Position numbers and translations under genes: made by a program. This document shows, piece after piece, positions 21,725-32,395 of a DNA stretch of 64,000 nucleotides (position 1 is its first letter; every line of letters begins with the position of its first letter). A model generated the notes under the pieces. The model was given only the letters and a program-made list of their open reading frames with translations, ran no database searches and was not told the origin of the DNA. Location of the stretch: the NCBI GenBank assembly GCA_963580285.1, contig OY757017.1, forward strand, positions 13,900,538-13,964,537, written 5' to 3'. Source of the stretch: Lucinisca nassula. Taxonomy: Eukaryota; Mollusca; Bivalvia; Lucinida; Lucinidae.

Positions 21725-22015
21725 TACAGTTTCCCCGCGCCCATCGGGGCTGAAAGAAATAGATGGGCTGCATGATGCTTCTACGCATAACTGAAACTAC
21801 TGGTAAACCTCTCGGAGTGTATAAGCCTGCCCAGACAAAACAGTGCGAGTCGGAACGTCCAAGCTTATAAACCATACTGGTTTCGTTGGGCGACTGGGCT
21901 TGAGATGTCATTTCATCCCAATCTCGGGTAAAAGTCCCACAAAATTGGAAGAAATTTCTCCAAAATGACCTGTCCACTGTTGGCGGGGACATTAAACCTC
22001 AAATCAATCAATCAG
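21725..22015 (+). mobile_element. SINE-A
   Basis: CCCCGCGCCCATCGGGGC to AATCAATCAATCAG. Flanks TCGGTGTT (21717-21724, 22016-22023). Confidence 0.82.
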
Positions 22016-22029
22016 TCGGTGTTAACCGT

Positions 22030-22325
22030 GTGAGATATAGGGAAAATTGGGTTTATAAGGGCATGACCATTTTCTATTCTCTGTTCAAAACATATATTGT
22101 GTGAACCCTTTTGAGCTGCCATACGAACACCGAAAATCTATGTTGGAGCCAAGCAGAAATACTGTCATCAAAAATGTGCGTTATCACGAAAACACGCCAA
22201 TTTAATTATGACGCTCTTAAACACCATTTTTACCTTGTAAAACTGGGGTTCAGATGGGTTTACGTTATGTTTTGCTCAAAAAACATAGAGTATGGTTACT
22301 TGTTAGGACCGCCTCGCCGGATAAT
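22030..22325. mobile_element. Two degraded PalM pieces, the second cut by mariner
   Basis: Piece one: 22030-22172. Piece two starts ATCACGAAAACACGCC (22183) and stops in the core at TTAGGACCGCCTCGCCGGA, immediately before the mariner TA. Confidence 0.6.
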
Positions 22326-22327
22326 TA

Positions 22328-23668
22328 CGAGGACTGTTCAAATATAAATGCAACTAAGCACATAAAAATGATTCCGTGATAGATTTCGATGAAAAATTTA
22401 TTTTGTCCCCTCAAAGTATTCCCCTTTAACAGCTATATAAACTTTCAGTCTTCTGATCCAATCATTGAATGCATTTTTGTAGTCTTTTCGCGGTATACTA
22501 TGAAGGCACTGGAATATTGCAGAACCGAGGTGTTTGCGCTGTACAAATTTTCGACCAGAAAGGTATTTTTTTTCAGCCGCGGGAACAAAAAAAAAGTCAC
22601 ACGGGGCAAGGTCAGGGGAATACGGGGGTGAGGGAGTTCAACAACCATTTCCTGCTTCAGATAGTCTTGCACAATGAACGCCTTGTGCGATGACGCATTG
22701 TTATGTAGCAATCTGACATTGACCAAACCATTTGCTGATCTTCGTTCTTTGAAATATTTCTTCAATTTTCGAAGAACTTTATTCTTGTAAAACTTCGCAT
22801 TTACAGATTTGCCTTTAGACACAGCAACCAGAATAGCAGGGCCCTGATTTGAAAAGAATATGGCATACATTACCTTCTTGACGCTCATGGTCCGCTTTGC
22901 AATGCATTGTCTTTTGCAATACTTTGTTGCCCATATTTTGTTCTGAATCTTTCGTTTTGGCTCAAAAAAGTGAACCCATGTCTCGTCACCTGTGACGACA
23001 TTAGCGAAAGACCGTGCATTGTAATTTGGAAACTTTTTAAGCAACTTCTTGGCGCACTGAACGCTTGTCTTTTTCTGCTCATCTGTCAACAGATGGGAAT
23101 CCATCTAGCACAGATCTTTCTCATTTTCAAATCCCGTTTCAGAATTGTATGAGCTGCTCCTAAAGAGATGCCAACCATACTAGCTATTTGCCTAGTGGTG
23201 TATCGTGCAACGGTAGCAAATATTTCTTTCACTCTAGCAACCATCTTGGCAGATGTAGCTCTTTTCGGCCGACGATCATGTGGTGCATCTTCTGTTGAGC
23301 CTAGCCCACAGCTGAATTACTTACACCAACGAAAAACTGTCGGAAAAGACATTTCATTATGCCCATAAACCGAACATATTTCATCAAAAATGTCTTTGCA
23401 CCGTATACCAAGAATACAACGATTTTTAATATAAGACCGTATTTCAACGGCGTACTCTGACCTTCTTCGAACCATATTCTGTATTAGTATACAAGAGTAG
23501 ACAGTGTTTATCGAACGATATACATGGCTAAAGTGGACGGATTTTAACAGGTTTGGTATCAATGTATAGGTAAAATGTTTTACTACGCTGTGATATTTAT
23601 TTCCAGGTGATTTTCGCATTAGTGCATGAGAAAACGTTCTACTTGCATTCATATTTGAACAGTCCTCG
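22328..23668 (-). mobile_element. mariner transposon (1341 bp)
   Basis: The TIRs are CGAGGACTGTTCAAATATAA (left) and its mirror ending GAACAGTCCTCG (right), about 28 bp with one mismatch, flanked by TA (22326-22327, 23669-23670). It encodes the transposase relic at 22445-23475. It lies in the hairpin core of a PalM copy. Confidence 0.92.
22445..23475 (-). pseudogene. mariner (DD34D) transposase, inactivated
   Basis: The reconstructed length of ~343 codons fits the family (about 345). It starts at MVRRRSEYAVEIRSY (23475). The N-terminal DNA-binding part ends FPTVFRWCK followed by an in-frame TAA (23317-23319), after which the same frame continues with family-like residues (SIEDEPR-type region). 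A 1-bp deletion near 23104 shifts frame at the ARW/PHLLT junction. The first catalytic Asp is intact (TGDETW, ~22977-22991). The second is Asn (HNNA; codon 22700-22702). The third Asp and its PYSPDLAP context survive in the +1 frame: a C lost at ~22624 is offset by an extra base in the T run at 22587-22595. Thirty-four residues separate the second and third positions. It cannot encode an active enzyme. Confidence 0.93.
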
Positions 23669-23817
23669 TAATATTTTCAAAAAGCAGAGAATTAATAAAA
23701 AAATCACATTCTGTTGTAGATCATAATCAACGTTAGAAGTTCTTATATATATATGGATACTGTCAAAAAAATTCGGGTTACAGTGTCCATGTGGAACAAT
23801 TGTTATCCACTAAATTA

Positions 23818-24023
23818 CAGTAAAATTCCTATATTAAGACCACCTTTGAGACTGTTCAAAAGTGGTCTTTACGACCACTTTTGAACAGTCCCAAAGGTGA
23901 TCCATGACCAGAGGACACTGTATGCAGAAAACACAAAGAACGAATAACTGCAACCTACTAAATAAGCTTTTTATAGCAGAATCAGTCTTAATTTTAGGTG
24001 GTCTTAATATAGGAATTTTACTG
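23818..24023. mobile_element. CAGT...ACTG MITE (Tc1/mariner-pogo type), copy 1
   Basis: 206 bp with ~27-bp perfect TIRs starting CAGTAAAATTCCTATATTAA, and TA duplicated at both ends. The empty site in unit 2 (24304-24305) has a single TA. An inner hairpin pairs GACTGTTCAAAAGTGGTC with its complement. Confidence 0.92.
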
Positions 24024-24112
24024 TATCTGTGTCCGATTAAAGTAAAGCGAAGTTAATAGGGAACATGTTTCTATGATTTTTTTTTTTTTTTTTTTTTTTG
24101 CATTACTACGCT

Positions 24113-24246
24113 AGATAGGGCGACAGGGCTTGAGATAACATTTCATCTCAATGTCGGGTAAAAGTCCCACAAAATAGGGAGCAACGTCTCCAAAATGACC
24201 TTTACAGTGTAGACGGGGACGTTAAACCTCAAATCAATCAATCAAA
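24113..24246 (+). mobile_element. SINE-A, 5' truncated
   Basis: GGGCGACAGGGCTTGAGATA to CAATCAATCAAA. It lies at the junction of the two duplicated units. Confidence 0.8.
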
Positions 24247-24359
24247 AAGTCAAAGAAAATTCGGGTTACAGTGTCCACGTGGGACAATTGTTATCCACTA
24301 AATTACCTGTGTCCGATTAAAGTTACGCGAAGTTAATAAGGAACATGTTTCTATGAAAT

Positions 24360-24595
24360 GAGCCCCGCCAAGCGAATTTGTGTCTTCGAGCATTCCGTCA
24401 TGACAAATTTTAACTGCGCATGCCCAGCCATTCAGAGGGGCCAGGGATATGGCTTTCTGTCTGAAGGTTCCTCTTGATTCACTGCTTGTATGAGCGAGCA
24501 GCGAAGGTTCTGGCGAGACTGCGCGGATGCGCAGGCTCGCCTGAACCTTTGCTGCTCGCATAGGCGATAAGTACCAAAATCGCTTGACGGGGCCC
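24360..24595. mobile_element. GAGCCCCG MITE, copy 3
   Basis: 236 bp, flanked by AAAT (24356-24359, 24596-24599). The empty site is in unit 1 near 24078, where it has become a T run. Confidence 0.9.
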
Positions 24596-24824
24596 AAATA
24601 TTATTTTGCATTACTACGCTAGATAGCGAAACTGTGGTTTAAGATTATGCAAAAATCAATATTTTAGCGTTAATTTGAATATAATTTGAGATATATATTT
24701 CATCAAATTAAGATTGGTAAATTTTAGAATAAAAAATAGGACCCTATGCCTAATGTACTTCAATAGTAAATTAGCAAAAATACGCTACAGTATCTGATTT
24801 TAAATTGCAGTAATTATAGCCCCG

Positions 24825-26412
24825 CTTTGAAAAAGTGGGGCTATATTGGATTTGCCATGTCCTTCTGTCATTCCGTGATTCCGTTAATTTGTGTTGGCTC
24901 CATAACTTTGTATCTGCTTAACATATTTTCATGAAACTTCACACAAATGTTAAACACCATAAGACAATGTGCAGAGCGAACGAATTATAACTGTGGATTG
25001 CCTACTTTTGGAGTTATTGCCCTTTGAACATTTTCCGTAATTCCGTAATTCCGTAATTCCGTAATTCCGTGATTCCGTTAATTTGTGTTGGCTCCATAAC
25101 TTTGTATCTGCTTAACATATTTTCATGAAACTTCACACAAATGTTAAACACCATAAGACAATGTGCAGAGCGAAGGAATTATAACTGTGGATTGCCTACT
25201 TTTGGAGTTATTGCCCTTTGAACATTGAAAAATGGCAATTTTAATTGTGTCCGCTTCATAACTCGAAAACCGTTTGAGATATTTTTAGGAAACTTCACAC
25301 AAATGTTAAGCACTATGAGACGATGTGCAGAGCGCAGGAACCATAACTCTGCATTGCTTATTTTTGGAGTTATTGCCCTTTGAACATTGAAAAATGGCAA
25401 TTTTAACAGTGTCCGCTTCATAACTCGAAAACCGTTTGAGATAATTTCATGAAACTTCACACAAATGTTAAGCACTATGAGACAATGTGCAGAGCGCAAG
25501 AACCATAACTCTGGTTTTCGTGTTTTCTGTGTGTCTGTCTGTGTGTCTGTCTGTGTCTGTTAACAATTTTCGTGTCCGCTCCATAACTTTAAAACCCATT
25601 CACATATTTTCATGAAACTTCACACAAACATTAAACACCATGAGATGGTGTGCAGAGTGCAGGAACCATAACTCTGGATTGCCTAATTTTTGAGTTATTT
25701 CCCTTTGAATATTGAAAAATATCAATTTTAGCCGTCTTTGCTCGATAACTCAAAAACCGTTTGAGATAATTTTATGAAACTTCACACAAATGTAAAGCAC
25801 CATATTACGTGTGCAGAGCGCAGGAACCCAAACTCTGGATTGTCTAATTTTTCAGTTATAGGCTTTTGAATATTAAAAAATGGCAATTTTAACTATGTCC
25901 GCTCCATAACCGTTTCTGATATTTTCATGAAACTTCAAATAAATGAAAAGCACCTTGAGATGATGTGCAGAGTGCAGGAACCATAACTCTGGTTTGCCTA
26001 CTTTAGGAGTTATTGCCCTTTGAACATTTAAAAAGGCAATTTTGACTGTGTCGGCTCCATAACTCACAAACCATTTGAGATATTTTCATGACACTTCACA
26101 CAAGTGTAAAGCACCATGAGACAATGTGCAGAGTGCAGGAACCCTGACTCTGATTTGCCTACTTTAGGAGTTATTACCCTTTGAACATTGAAAAATGGAA
26201 GATGAAATTTAGTATAAACATGGACATTCTGGTAATGTATCATGCTCATTGAAATGAGGGACAAGGGCTCACAACTCTTAGAGTTTTTCCAGATAATGTA
26301 AAATTTTCAACAGTTATTTCTTGTTCATAACTGTTTTCTCTGCAGCTTAAATAACTTTCTTCTCTGACAGCACTGAAGCGGGGCTATAGTCAGATCCTCT
26401 GACAGCTCTAGT
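24825..26412 (+). mobile_element. Tandem-array element X (~160-190-bp units)
   Basis: The 5' end has a hairpin TAGCCCCGCTTTGAAAAAGTGGGGCTA. Then come CCGTAATTCCG repeats, about eight units with CATGAAACTTCACACAAATG and GGAGTTATTGCCCTTTGAAC, and a terminal GAAGCGGGGCTATAG complementary to the 5' end. Next is the small hairpin GTCAGATCCTCTGAC, then AGCTCTAGTT. Hairpin plus CTAG-T is Helitron-like. No replicase is encoded. Confidence 0.75.
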
Positions 26413-27326
26413 TAAAACATTCATTATGCAATGAAAAATGTGGCTGAAAATTTTAGTAGAAAAATAATTTTTCTTACCTCATATGTTAAATTTAAGAAAA
26501 TCAAATAAAAACCAAGTGGATCATTTCGAAGTTGTTTTAATTTTTTCTGGATTTTCGGAACTGGAAAAACTGTCAGTGCAGGTTAGGTCCCTTGATTTGA
26601 CTCGAGACATTGATGCCAATTGTCCCGCATTCTACCGAAAGTTGGTACATGTAAGCTGTCAACGACAAAGACCGAGGCTAGTACCTCCCTTATTTGGCTC
26701 GAGATGGCGCTGTAGAAAACGGTTTATGGTTTCTATTGACTGAAGAGTTTCTCTGCTGAACGACTGTTCAGCAATAATCCGCTTTGCTTCAGTTATATTA
26801 ATTAAGATTGTCTGACAATAGCCATTATAGCATTATCTCATATAAGACGAATAACATCACCTACTTACATGTAATAGCCATGGACAGGTCTTATTCCAAT
26901 TTTAGGGGTTTTTGGTATGTTTTAATACCTGTAGGTTTTAAAATCAATCTTATACTTTAAGCAAACAGTGAAGAGCCTGATCAGACTCCGCGTTATCGCG
27001 GCGTCTGATCTGGGTCTTCACTATTAGCTGGTGTCCCATTTTCTGGATCTTAGGCATAAATAGGTTTAGTTATAAACGTATTTCATTGGCTGGAGAGATT
27101 AATGCACATCTCTATTGATGAAGAGATTTATTGCTAAATAAGGGCATTGTCAAAGATATACAAATATTTGAGCGTTAAAGAATTTTTACAGAAAACTTTT
27201 TAAAAAGCAGTAAATCACGGAAAACATTTTCTACATTTTACCGTCATCATTACCTCTTTGTTTCTGAGTATAATATACCTTTTGAAAATTATTGTTGCCA
27301 GGTTCAAAAAGACTAGTTATACTGTG
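26413..27326. other. No gene; one isolated palindromic core
   Basis: A GATCAGACTCCGCGTTATCGCGG...TCTGATC core (26978-27013), as in the TTAA MITEs, lies here without recognisable ends. The frame 26483-26743 has no family signature. Confidence 0.4.
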
Positions 27327-27413
27327 TTTGTTTGATTTGAGGTTTAACGCCCCCCCCCCCCCCCCCCTCAATATTATATAGGTCATTTTGGAGACATTGC
27401 TTCCAATTTTGTA
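27327..27413 (-). mobile_element. SINE-A 3' fragment with a C run
   Basis: TTTGATTTGAGGTTTAACGC, then ~18 C, then GGTCATTTTGGAGACATTGC. The C run replaces CCCGTCAACAC of the consensus. Confidence 0.75.
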
Positions 27414-27714
27414 GCTCTGTACTCATTACATCTGTTTAGATGCCACGACCTTCAACTGACTGGAAATGGCCAAGTATGACCGACTCAGTATATGAAGATA
27501 GATAGATAGACCTAAAGATGCATATACCTCTGCAAGCCTCTTTTATCTGTAAAATGGGGCGTAAAAGCGTTTTCATTACATTGAATTGCTTTTTGTTCTG
27601 TGGTGTATTCCTAAAACTCCCCTCAGCTAGTGTTAAGAAAAGAGGTGGCCGCCGTAAAATAATAGCGAAGATTATATTTTCTAGTCCTTTGACATCTTGA
27701 AAATATTTCAGGAA

Positions 27715-27828
27715 CACTGATGATGCCTAAATGGCCAAAACTAGCTTGTCTGACCAGAAACATATTGTGCACTGCATAATTATAGTTCTGTGGTGTATTC
27801 CCTGCTTCAAAAGCTTTTTAAACAAGAC
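27715..27828 (+). mobile_element. RP-D retroposon fragment
   Basis: CACTGATGATGCCTAAATGG, AACTAGCTTGTCTGACC, TCTGTGGTGTATTCCCTGCT. Confidence 0.65.
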
Positions 27829-28019
27829 ACCACGAAAACATGCATATATCATTCTGACCCCTTGAACCCCACTTTTATATAGTAAAACTGGGGTTTACAG
27901 GGGTAAACCTTATTTTTCTTGAGCAGAAATAAGAAAAATTTCACAATTATTTATCTTAAAATTTTCATTTTTGGGCGATAAAGGTGGCAATGCATTTGTA
28001 TAGGCGTGTTTTCGTAATG
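27829..28019. mobile_element. PalM lacking its hairpin core
   Basis: Both ends are present (CCACGAAAACATGC and GGCGTGTTTTCGTAATG), but TTATTTTTCTT joins directly to GAGCAGAAATAAG. The ~75-bp core between the mirrored words is gone. Confidence 0.8.
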
Positions 28020-28089
28020 TATTGTTTACATTATGCCAAACAACCCCGACATTTAGATGTAGCACAGTAATGGTTCTTGGATGTATTAG

Positions 28090-28427
28090 TGTGTGTGTGT
28101 GTGTGTGAATTCGGGTTTAACGTCGCTTTCAACAATTTTTCAGTCATATCACGACGGTGTCTGGTTGCGACAGGGAGCTCAATGCTCACGTTTATAGTGC
28201 TGCCTCACTGAAGTATCATGTCCCAGACACATTACATGATACCACACCCAGTCACATTATCCTGACACTGGATCGACCAGTCCTAGCTCTACCCCGTAAA
28301 TCTGAGTGCCAAGCGAGGAGCAGCTAGTACCATTTTTAACGACTTTGGTATGTCGCGGCCCGGGATCGAACCCGAGACCTCCCGTTCCCCGGAGCGGACA
28401 CTCTACCAACTGAGCTATCGGGGCCGG
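28090..28427 (-). mobile_element. SINE-C, full length
   Basis: Flanked by the perfect 15-bp duplication TCTTGGATGTATTAG (28075-28089, 28428-28442). The minus strand starts ACCGGCCCCGATAGCTCAGT, with box B GGGTTCGATCCC, and ends in GACGTTAAACCCGAATTC plus a CA tail. Confidence 0.93.
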
Positions 28428-28505
28428 TCTTGGATGTATTAGAAAGTTACCTATATCATATAGGTAAGGCAAGACGAGACTACAAACATACATTTTCACA
28501 GTAGA

Positions 28506-29341
28506 TGTAAAATGCGCAGAATTAACAAGGAAGAATCACTTAGGACACGGGTATATCAGACCATACTCTTTACAAATACTTATACTAATGACTGGCCCAG
28601 AGCGGTGGCTGTGAAGTTTACATGGTCAAAGTCAGCATTCGATTGCCGAGTTATGACTTCTTAAAGTAGAAGTAAAACAAAGATCAGGAATCGATACAAT
28701 TAACTTACTCCACCCATCAAAGACACCAATATTAAAAGCTCATGCATGCACGTGTCATTTCCTGATGGTCACTGATGAAACGTTCTTCCGGGTGGACTGA
28801 TCTGTATATAAACTGGGTTTGTTTTTCTAGTCAGCAGATAGAAAGTAGCTAGCAATGGTCTGGTGAGAGGGCAGAGTCAGCCTGACTCTGTCCTGCCAGT
28901 CAGTCAGTATTTCAACAGCTACGGGTGTGTGGGTGTGTGTGTGTGAATTCGGGTTTAACGTCGCTTTCAACAATTTTTCAGTCATATCACGACGGTGTCT
29001 GGTTGCGACAGGGAGCTCAATGCTCACGTTTATAGTGCTGCCTCACTGAAGTATCATGTCCCAGACACATTACATGATACCACACCCAGTCACATTATCC
29101 TGACACTGGATCGACCAGTCCTAGCTCTTCCCCGTAAACCTGAGTGCCAAGCGAGGAGCAGCCAGTACCATTTTTAACGACTTTGGTATGTCGCGGCCCG
29201 GGATCGAACCCCAGACCTCCCGTTCCCCGGAGCGGACACTCTACCAAATGAGCTATCGGGGCCGGTCAACAGCTACGGGAGAGTACAAATAAAGCAATTT
29301 GAACATCATCCGTGGGTTCTTCTTTCCTTGACTGTGTGACA
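28506..29341 (+). mobile_element. Candidate solo LTR (interrupted by SINE-C)
   Basis: Starts TGTAAAATG and ends GTGTGACA, with TAGA on both sides (28502-28505, 29342-29345). A TATA word (TGTATATAAACT, ~28804) and a poly(A) signal-like AATAAAG (~29288) lie in the order expected of an LTR. Without the inserted SINE the unit is ~480 bp. No second LTR and no gag/pol were seen, so this is a hypothesis. Confidence 0.4.
28926..29265 (-). mobile_element. SINE-C, full length
   Basis: Flanked by the 14-bp duplication TCAACAGCTACGGG (28912-28925, 29266-29279). Very similar to the copy at 28090. Confidence 0.93.
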
Positions 29342-29561
29342 TAGAGTTGCTGCTGAACAGAGCTTTCCATAATCATAACTGAAATAATGCATAAACAGAC
29401 CTAAATAAGGCATGCGACCAACGAAAACTCAGGTCGCATGAGCCTTCTGTAGCCCATAGGTTGGCCACAGTAAGAGAAAAGTGAAAATCCTTGCCTTACT
29501 TTGTGGATGCGCATGCTGATCTGGGTCTCTTCGTAGATCGCACACATTAACGAGTCTGTGT

Positions 29562-29845
29562 AATGAACACCCCTTAGACCCCACTTTATAGAGAGAAAAC
29601 TGGGGTTTACGGGGGATTACATTATTTTTCTTATTTCTGCTCGAAGAGACAGGTTGTGGGTACTCGTTAGAACCGCCTCAATGAGGCGATTCTAACGAAC
29701 ACCCTCAACCTACTTGTTCTAACGAGCACCCTCAACCTATCTTTGTGGCATTATTCAGAAAATTATAACAAATTTTCTTCAGAAAAATAACCTTTTTTGA
29801 GATATGAAAAAATACACTATGTCATACGGTCGTGTTATCATAATG
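29562..29845. mobile_element. PalM with partly duplicated core
   Basis: Core TACTCGTTAGAACCGCCTCA against GAGGCGATTCTAACGAACAC, then a second GTTCTAACGAGCACCCTCAA. The right end reads ACGGTCGTGTTATCATAATG. Confidence 0.7.
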
Positions 29846-30172
29846 CTGATTTTTTTTTTTTCATTAGCCGTATGCTGGCTTATATTTACTGCTGGCTAAA
29901 AATGACTGTGGAATGCAATGACCAAATTGAAGCCAATTTAGAAGTCTCCAAAAAGTGCATTCAGCGCAAACACTTCAGTGCCAATTAACACTTTCGCCAG
30001 ATGACACTGGCATGGTTTGAGCGCTTTTAGTTAAAAATTTAGTGTTTTGTTGTGGGATTTATCTTCCAACGACGGATATTGAGATCGACATGACACTAAT
30101 AATGTCCGGCACGATCACTTTAACGACCATCAGGAAGAATTGGGAGCCAGTCTCGTTAAACTACTGCAACAT
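29846..30172. other. Nothing recognised
   Basis: No repeat or coding signature apart from a short AT-rich frame. Confidence 0.35.
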
Positions 30173-30183
30173 CAGGATAACGT

Positions 30184-30643
30184 GAATGAGTGTTTCGAGT
30201 TTTACGTCTCACCAACAGCTAAGGTCGTACGGAGACGGGACCTCGGTTAAAAGACTCATCCGAAAGTCTGGAGAAGCCCAGGATCGATCCTGCGATCCCT
30301 GGTTGACAACATCAAGAAAACACGCCCATAGTAATTTGACCCCCTCGAACCCCACTTTTATATAGTAAAACTGGGGTTTACAGGGGTAAACATTATTTTC
30401 CTTATGTCTGCTCTAAAATATAGATTATGGGTACTCGTTAGAACCGCCAAGGTGAGGCGGTTCTAACGAGCACCCACAATCTATATTTTGAGCAGAAATA
30501 AGAAAAATATCCCAATTTTTCAACTTAAATTTTTTTTTTTCTTTTTTTTTTTTTTTTGGCGATAAAGTTTATAATGTATTTGCAAAGGCATGTTTTCGTA
30601 TTGAAGGCGAGTAGCATAACCACTACACCACGGAGGCTTCTAC
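30184..30643 (-). mobile_element. SINE-B split by a PalM insertion
   Basis: Flanked by CAGGATAACGT (30173-30183, 30644-30654). Its two parts (to 30309, and from 30604) add up to the normal ~165 bp once the PalM is removed, rejoining at CCCTGGTT.ACAAGGCGAG. Confidence 0.9.
30310..30603. mobile_element. PalM, full length, inside SINE-B
   Basis: CATCAAGAAAACACGCCCAT to GGCATGTTTTCGTATTG. AA is present on both sides (30308-30309, 30604-30605) where the SINE-B consensus has one AA, suggesting a 2-bp target duplication. The core is GAACCGCCAAGGTGAGGCGGTTC. Confidence 0.88.
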
Positions 30644-30809
30644 CAGGATAACGTTTGTATGCTCTTGGGTGAAACCACAGTGCATCTCCTTGTAAGACAG
30701 GTGTCGGAGATTCGAGCTCGCACCCGACCCACTCCACACTCAAGCCTTACCCATTACGTTTACCTCGATATCATTAATGAACTTTTTCATGTCCCCTAAA
30801 CGGTAACGT

Positions 30810-30893
30810 TTCTGATGAAAATTTGTGATATTTTTGTTATCTTTGCTCCAAACATTGAGGCGGTACTAACGAGTACCAACAACCTTTGAAACG
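30810..30893. mobile_element. PalM fragment
   Basis: TTTCTGATGAAAATTTGTGA, then TTGAGGCGGTACTAACGAG. Confidence 0.55.
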
Positions 30894-31029
30894 CACAGTC
30901 CATCTTACAAAGATTGCAGTTATGACATAGTCTCTGTTCTTCAGACAAATGGTTGACTTATTATGCATTTCAGTTTCAATCTGTTGGTACTCGGCTTACT
31001 TGTCACATGAGTCGCATCATAATAAAATT

Positions 31030-31265
31030 GAGCCCCGCCAAGCGAATTTGGGTCTTCGAGCATTCCGTCATGACAAACTTTAACTGCGCATGCCCAGCCA
31101 TTCAGAGGGGCCAGGGATATGGCTTTCTGTCTGAAGGTTCCTCTTGACTCACTGCTTGTATGAGCGAGCAGCGATGGTTCTGGCGAGACTGCGCGGATGC
31201 GCAGGCTCGCCTGAACCTTCGCTTCTCGCATAGGCGATAAGTACCAAAATCGCTTGACGTGGCCC
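31030..31265. mobile_element. GAGCCCCG MITE, copy 4
   Basis: 236 bp, flanked by AATT (31026-31029, 31266-31269). The last base pairs of the right TIR carry one substitution (GTGGCCC). Confidence 0.88.
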
Positions 31266-31320
31266 AATTTGTCTTCGGAGTCGTCCGATCAATGATGATA
31301 AGTATCAGTCGCTACTTCTA

Positions 31321-31460
31321 TAGAGTGAGTGTGTTTGAGTTTTACGTCCCACCAACAGCTTAGGTCATACGGAGACGGGACCTCGGTTGAAAGACGCATC
31401 CGAAAGTCTGGGGAAGCCCGAGATCGAACCCATGACCACTGGTTTATGATGCGAGAACTT
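31321..31460 (-). mobile_element. SINE-B, head partly lost
   Basis: GAGTTTTACGTCCCACCAAC, GGAGACGGGACCTCGG, then GAGATCGAACCCATGACC (box B region). Confidence 0.78.
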
Positions 31461-31503
31461 CTGTAGAGACAAATACTGCAGAGCCAACGACAGTCATGCG
31501 AGT

Positions 31504-31670
31504 TGGGCTGTTCCTTACACCCTAGTGGTTTCTTTGGGTGGTAGGGCTTGAGATGTCATTTTATCTTAATGTCGGATAAAAGCCCCACAAAATTGGAAGC
31601 AACGACACCGAAATGATCCTGATAGCGTTGGCGAGGATGTAAAGCCTAAAAAACTAACAAACCAAAATCA
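31504..31670 (+). mobile_element. SINE-A, divergent 3' part
   Basis: GGTTTCTTTGGGTGGTAGGG, GATGTCATTTTATCTTAATG, GGAAGCAACGACACCGAAAT. Confidence 0.65.
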
Positions 31671-31807
31671 GTCAAAACTTCAATGGCTCAAACACCTTTG
31701 TGACCATGCAAAAGGGTTCGAGACGGGGGTAGTTCGAGCCACTGAGGGTTAAATACAGCACATTGCCAGTGCCAGTAGGCATAGTCGCTAAATATTTCGA
31801 TTTTTGT

Positions 31808-31895
31808 TACCAATACTTGTACGCTGTGTTTACTCATTAGAATCGACTCATCGAGGCGATTCTAATGAGTACACACAACATACAATTTAAGATAA
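31808..31895. mobile_element. PalM variant core (CATTAGAATCG type)
   Basis: TACTCATTAGAATCGACTCATCGAGGCGATTCTAATGAGTA forms the hairpin. The same variant occurs at ~59600 and 60159-60202. Confidence 0.6.
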
Positions 31896-32077
31896 AATAA
31901 GAATATGAATATTTGCAGTAATGAGAACTATTTCCTAGGGGCTCAAGAGCCAGTTCGAAACAACGCTGGTAAATGGGCCATCAGTTTTCGAATCATCAAA
32001 GTTTCACTTCGTATGAGCTACAGCTTTTTTTGGCCTAGAATTAGACTGGGGTACATAGATTTTTCATATGATTTTTT

Positions 32078-32125
32078 GTTCATGTTTGGAGATTAACGGC
32101 CCAGTCAACACTATTAAAGCCATGT
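32078..32125 (-). mobile_element. SINE-D 3' scrap
   Basis: GGAGATTAACGGCCCAGTCA, then ACACTATTAAAGCCATG. Confidence 0.5.
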
Positions 32126-32189
32126 CGTGGTCATTGTTAAACTGACAATACTTGCTTGGCATGCTTATACATATTCGGATAAACAGTAC

Positions 32190-32395
32190 TGTCAATTATG
32201 TTCTATAAAAGGGTTATCCTCTGGAAGCAAGGAATACACCACAGAACTGAATATATGGAGTGTGCACGTTTTCTGGACCAGACTAGCTAGTTTCGGCCAA
32301 TTAGGCCTCATCAGTGACCTTCAAATATTTTCAAAATTCCACAATGGAATCAATGATCCCAAAGAACAAGAAAATATAAACTACACTATGATGTA
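32190..32395 (-). mobile_element. RP-D retroposon, 5' truncated
   Basis: TTCTATAAAAGGGTTATCCT, GTTTCGGCCAATTAGGCCTC and CACTATGATGTA. The final TA is the target of the next element. Confidence 0.8.

Larger units (their letters stand above)
23757..24634 (+). repeat. Tandem duplication with reciprocal insertions
   Basis: Unit 1 (23757-24110) and unit 2 (24248-24634) share GTCAAA.AAAATTCGGGTTAC, GGACAATTGTTATCCACTAA, GTGTCCGATTAAAGT and GCATTACTACGCTAGATAG. Unit 1 holds a CAGT MITE absent from unit 2, and unit 2 holds a GAGCCCCG MITE absent from unit 1, so each supplies the other's empty site. Confidence 0.88.
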
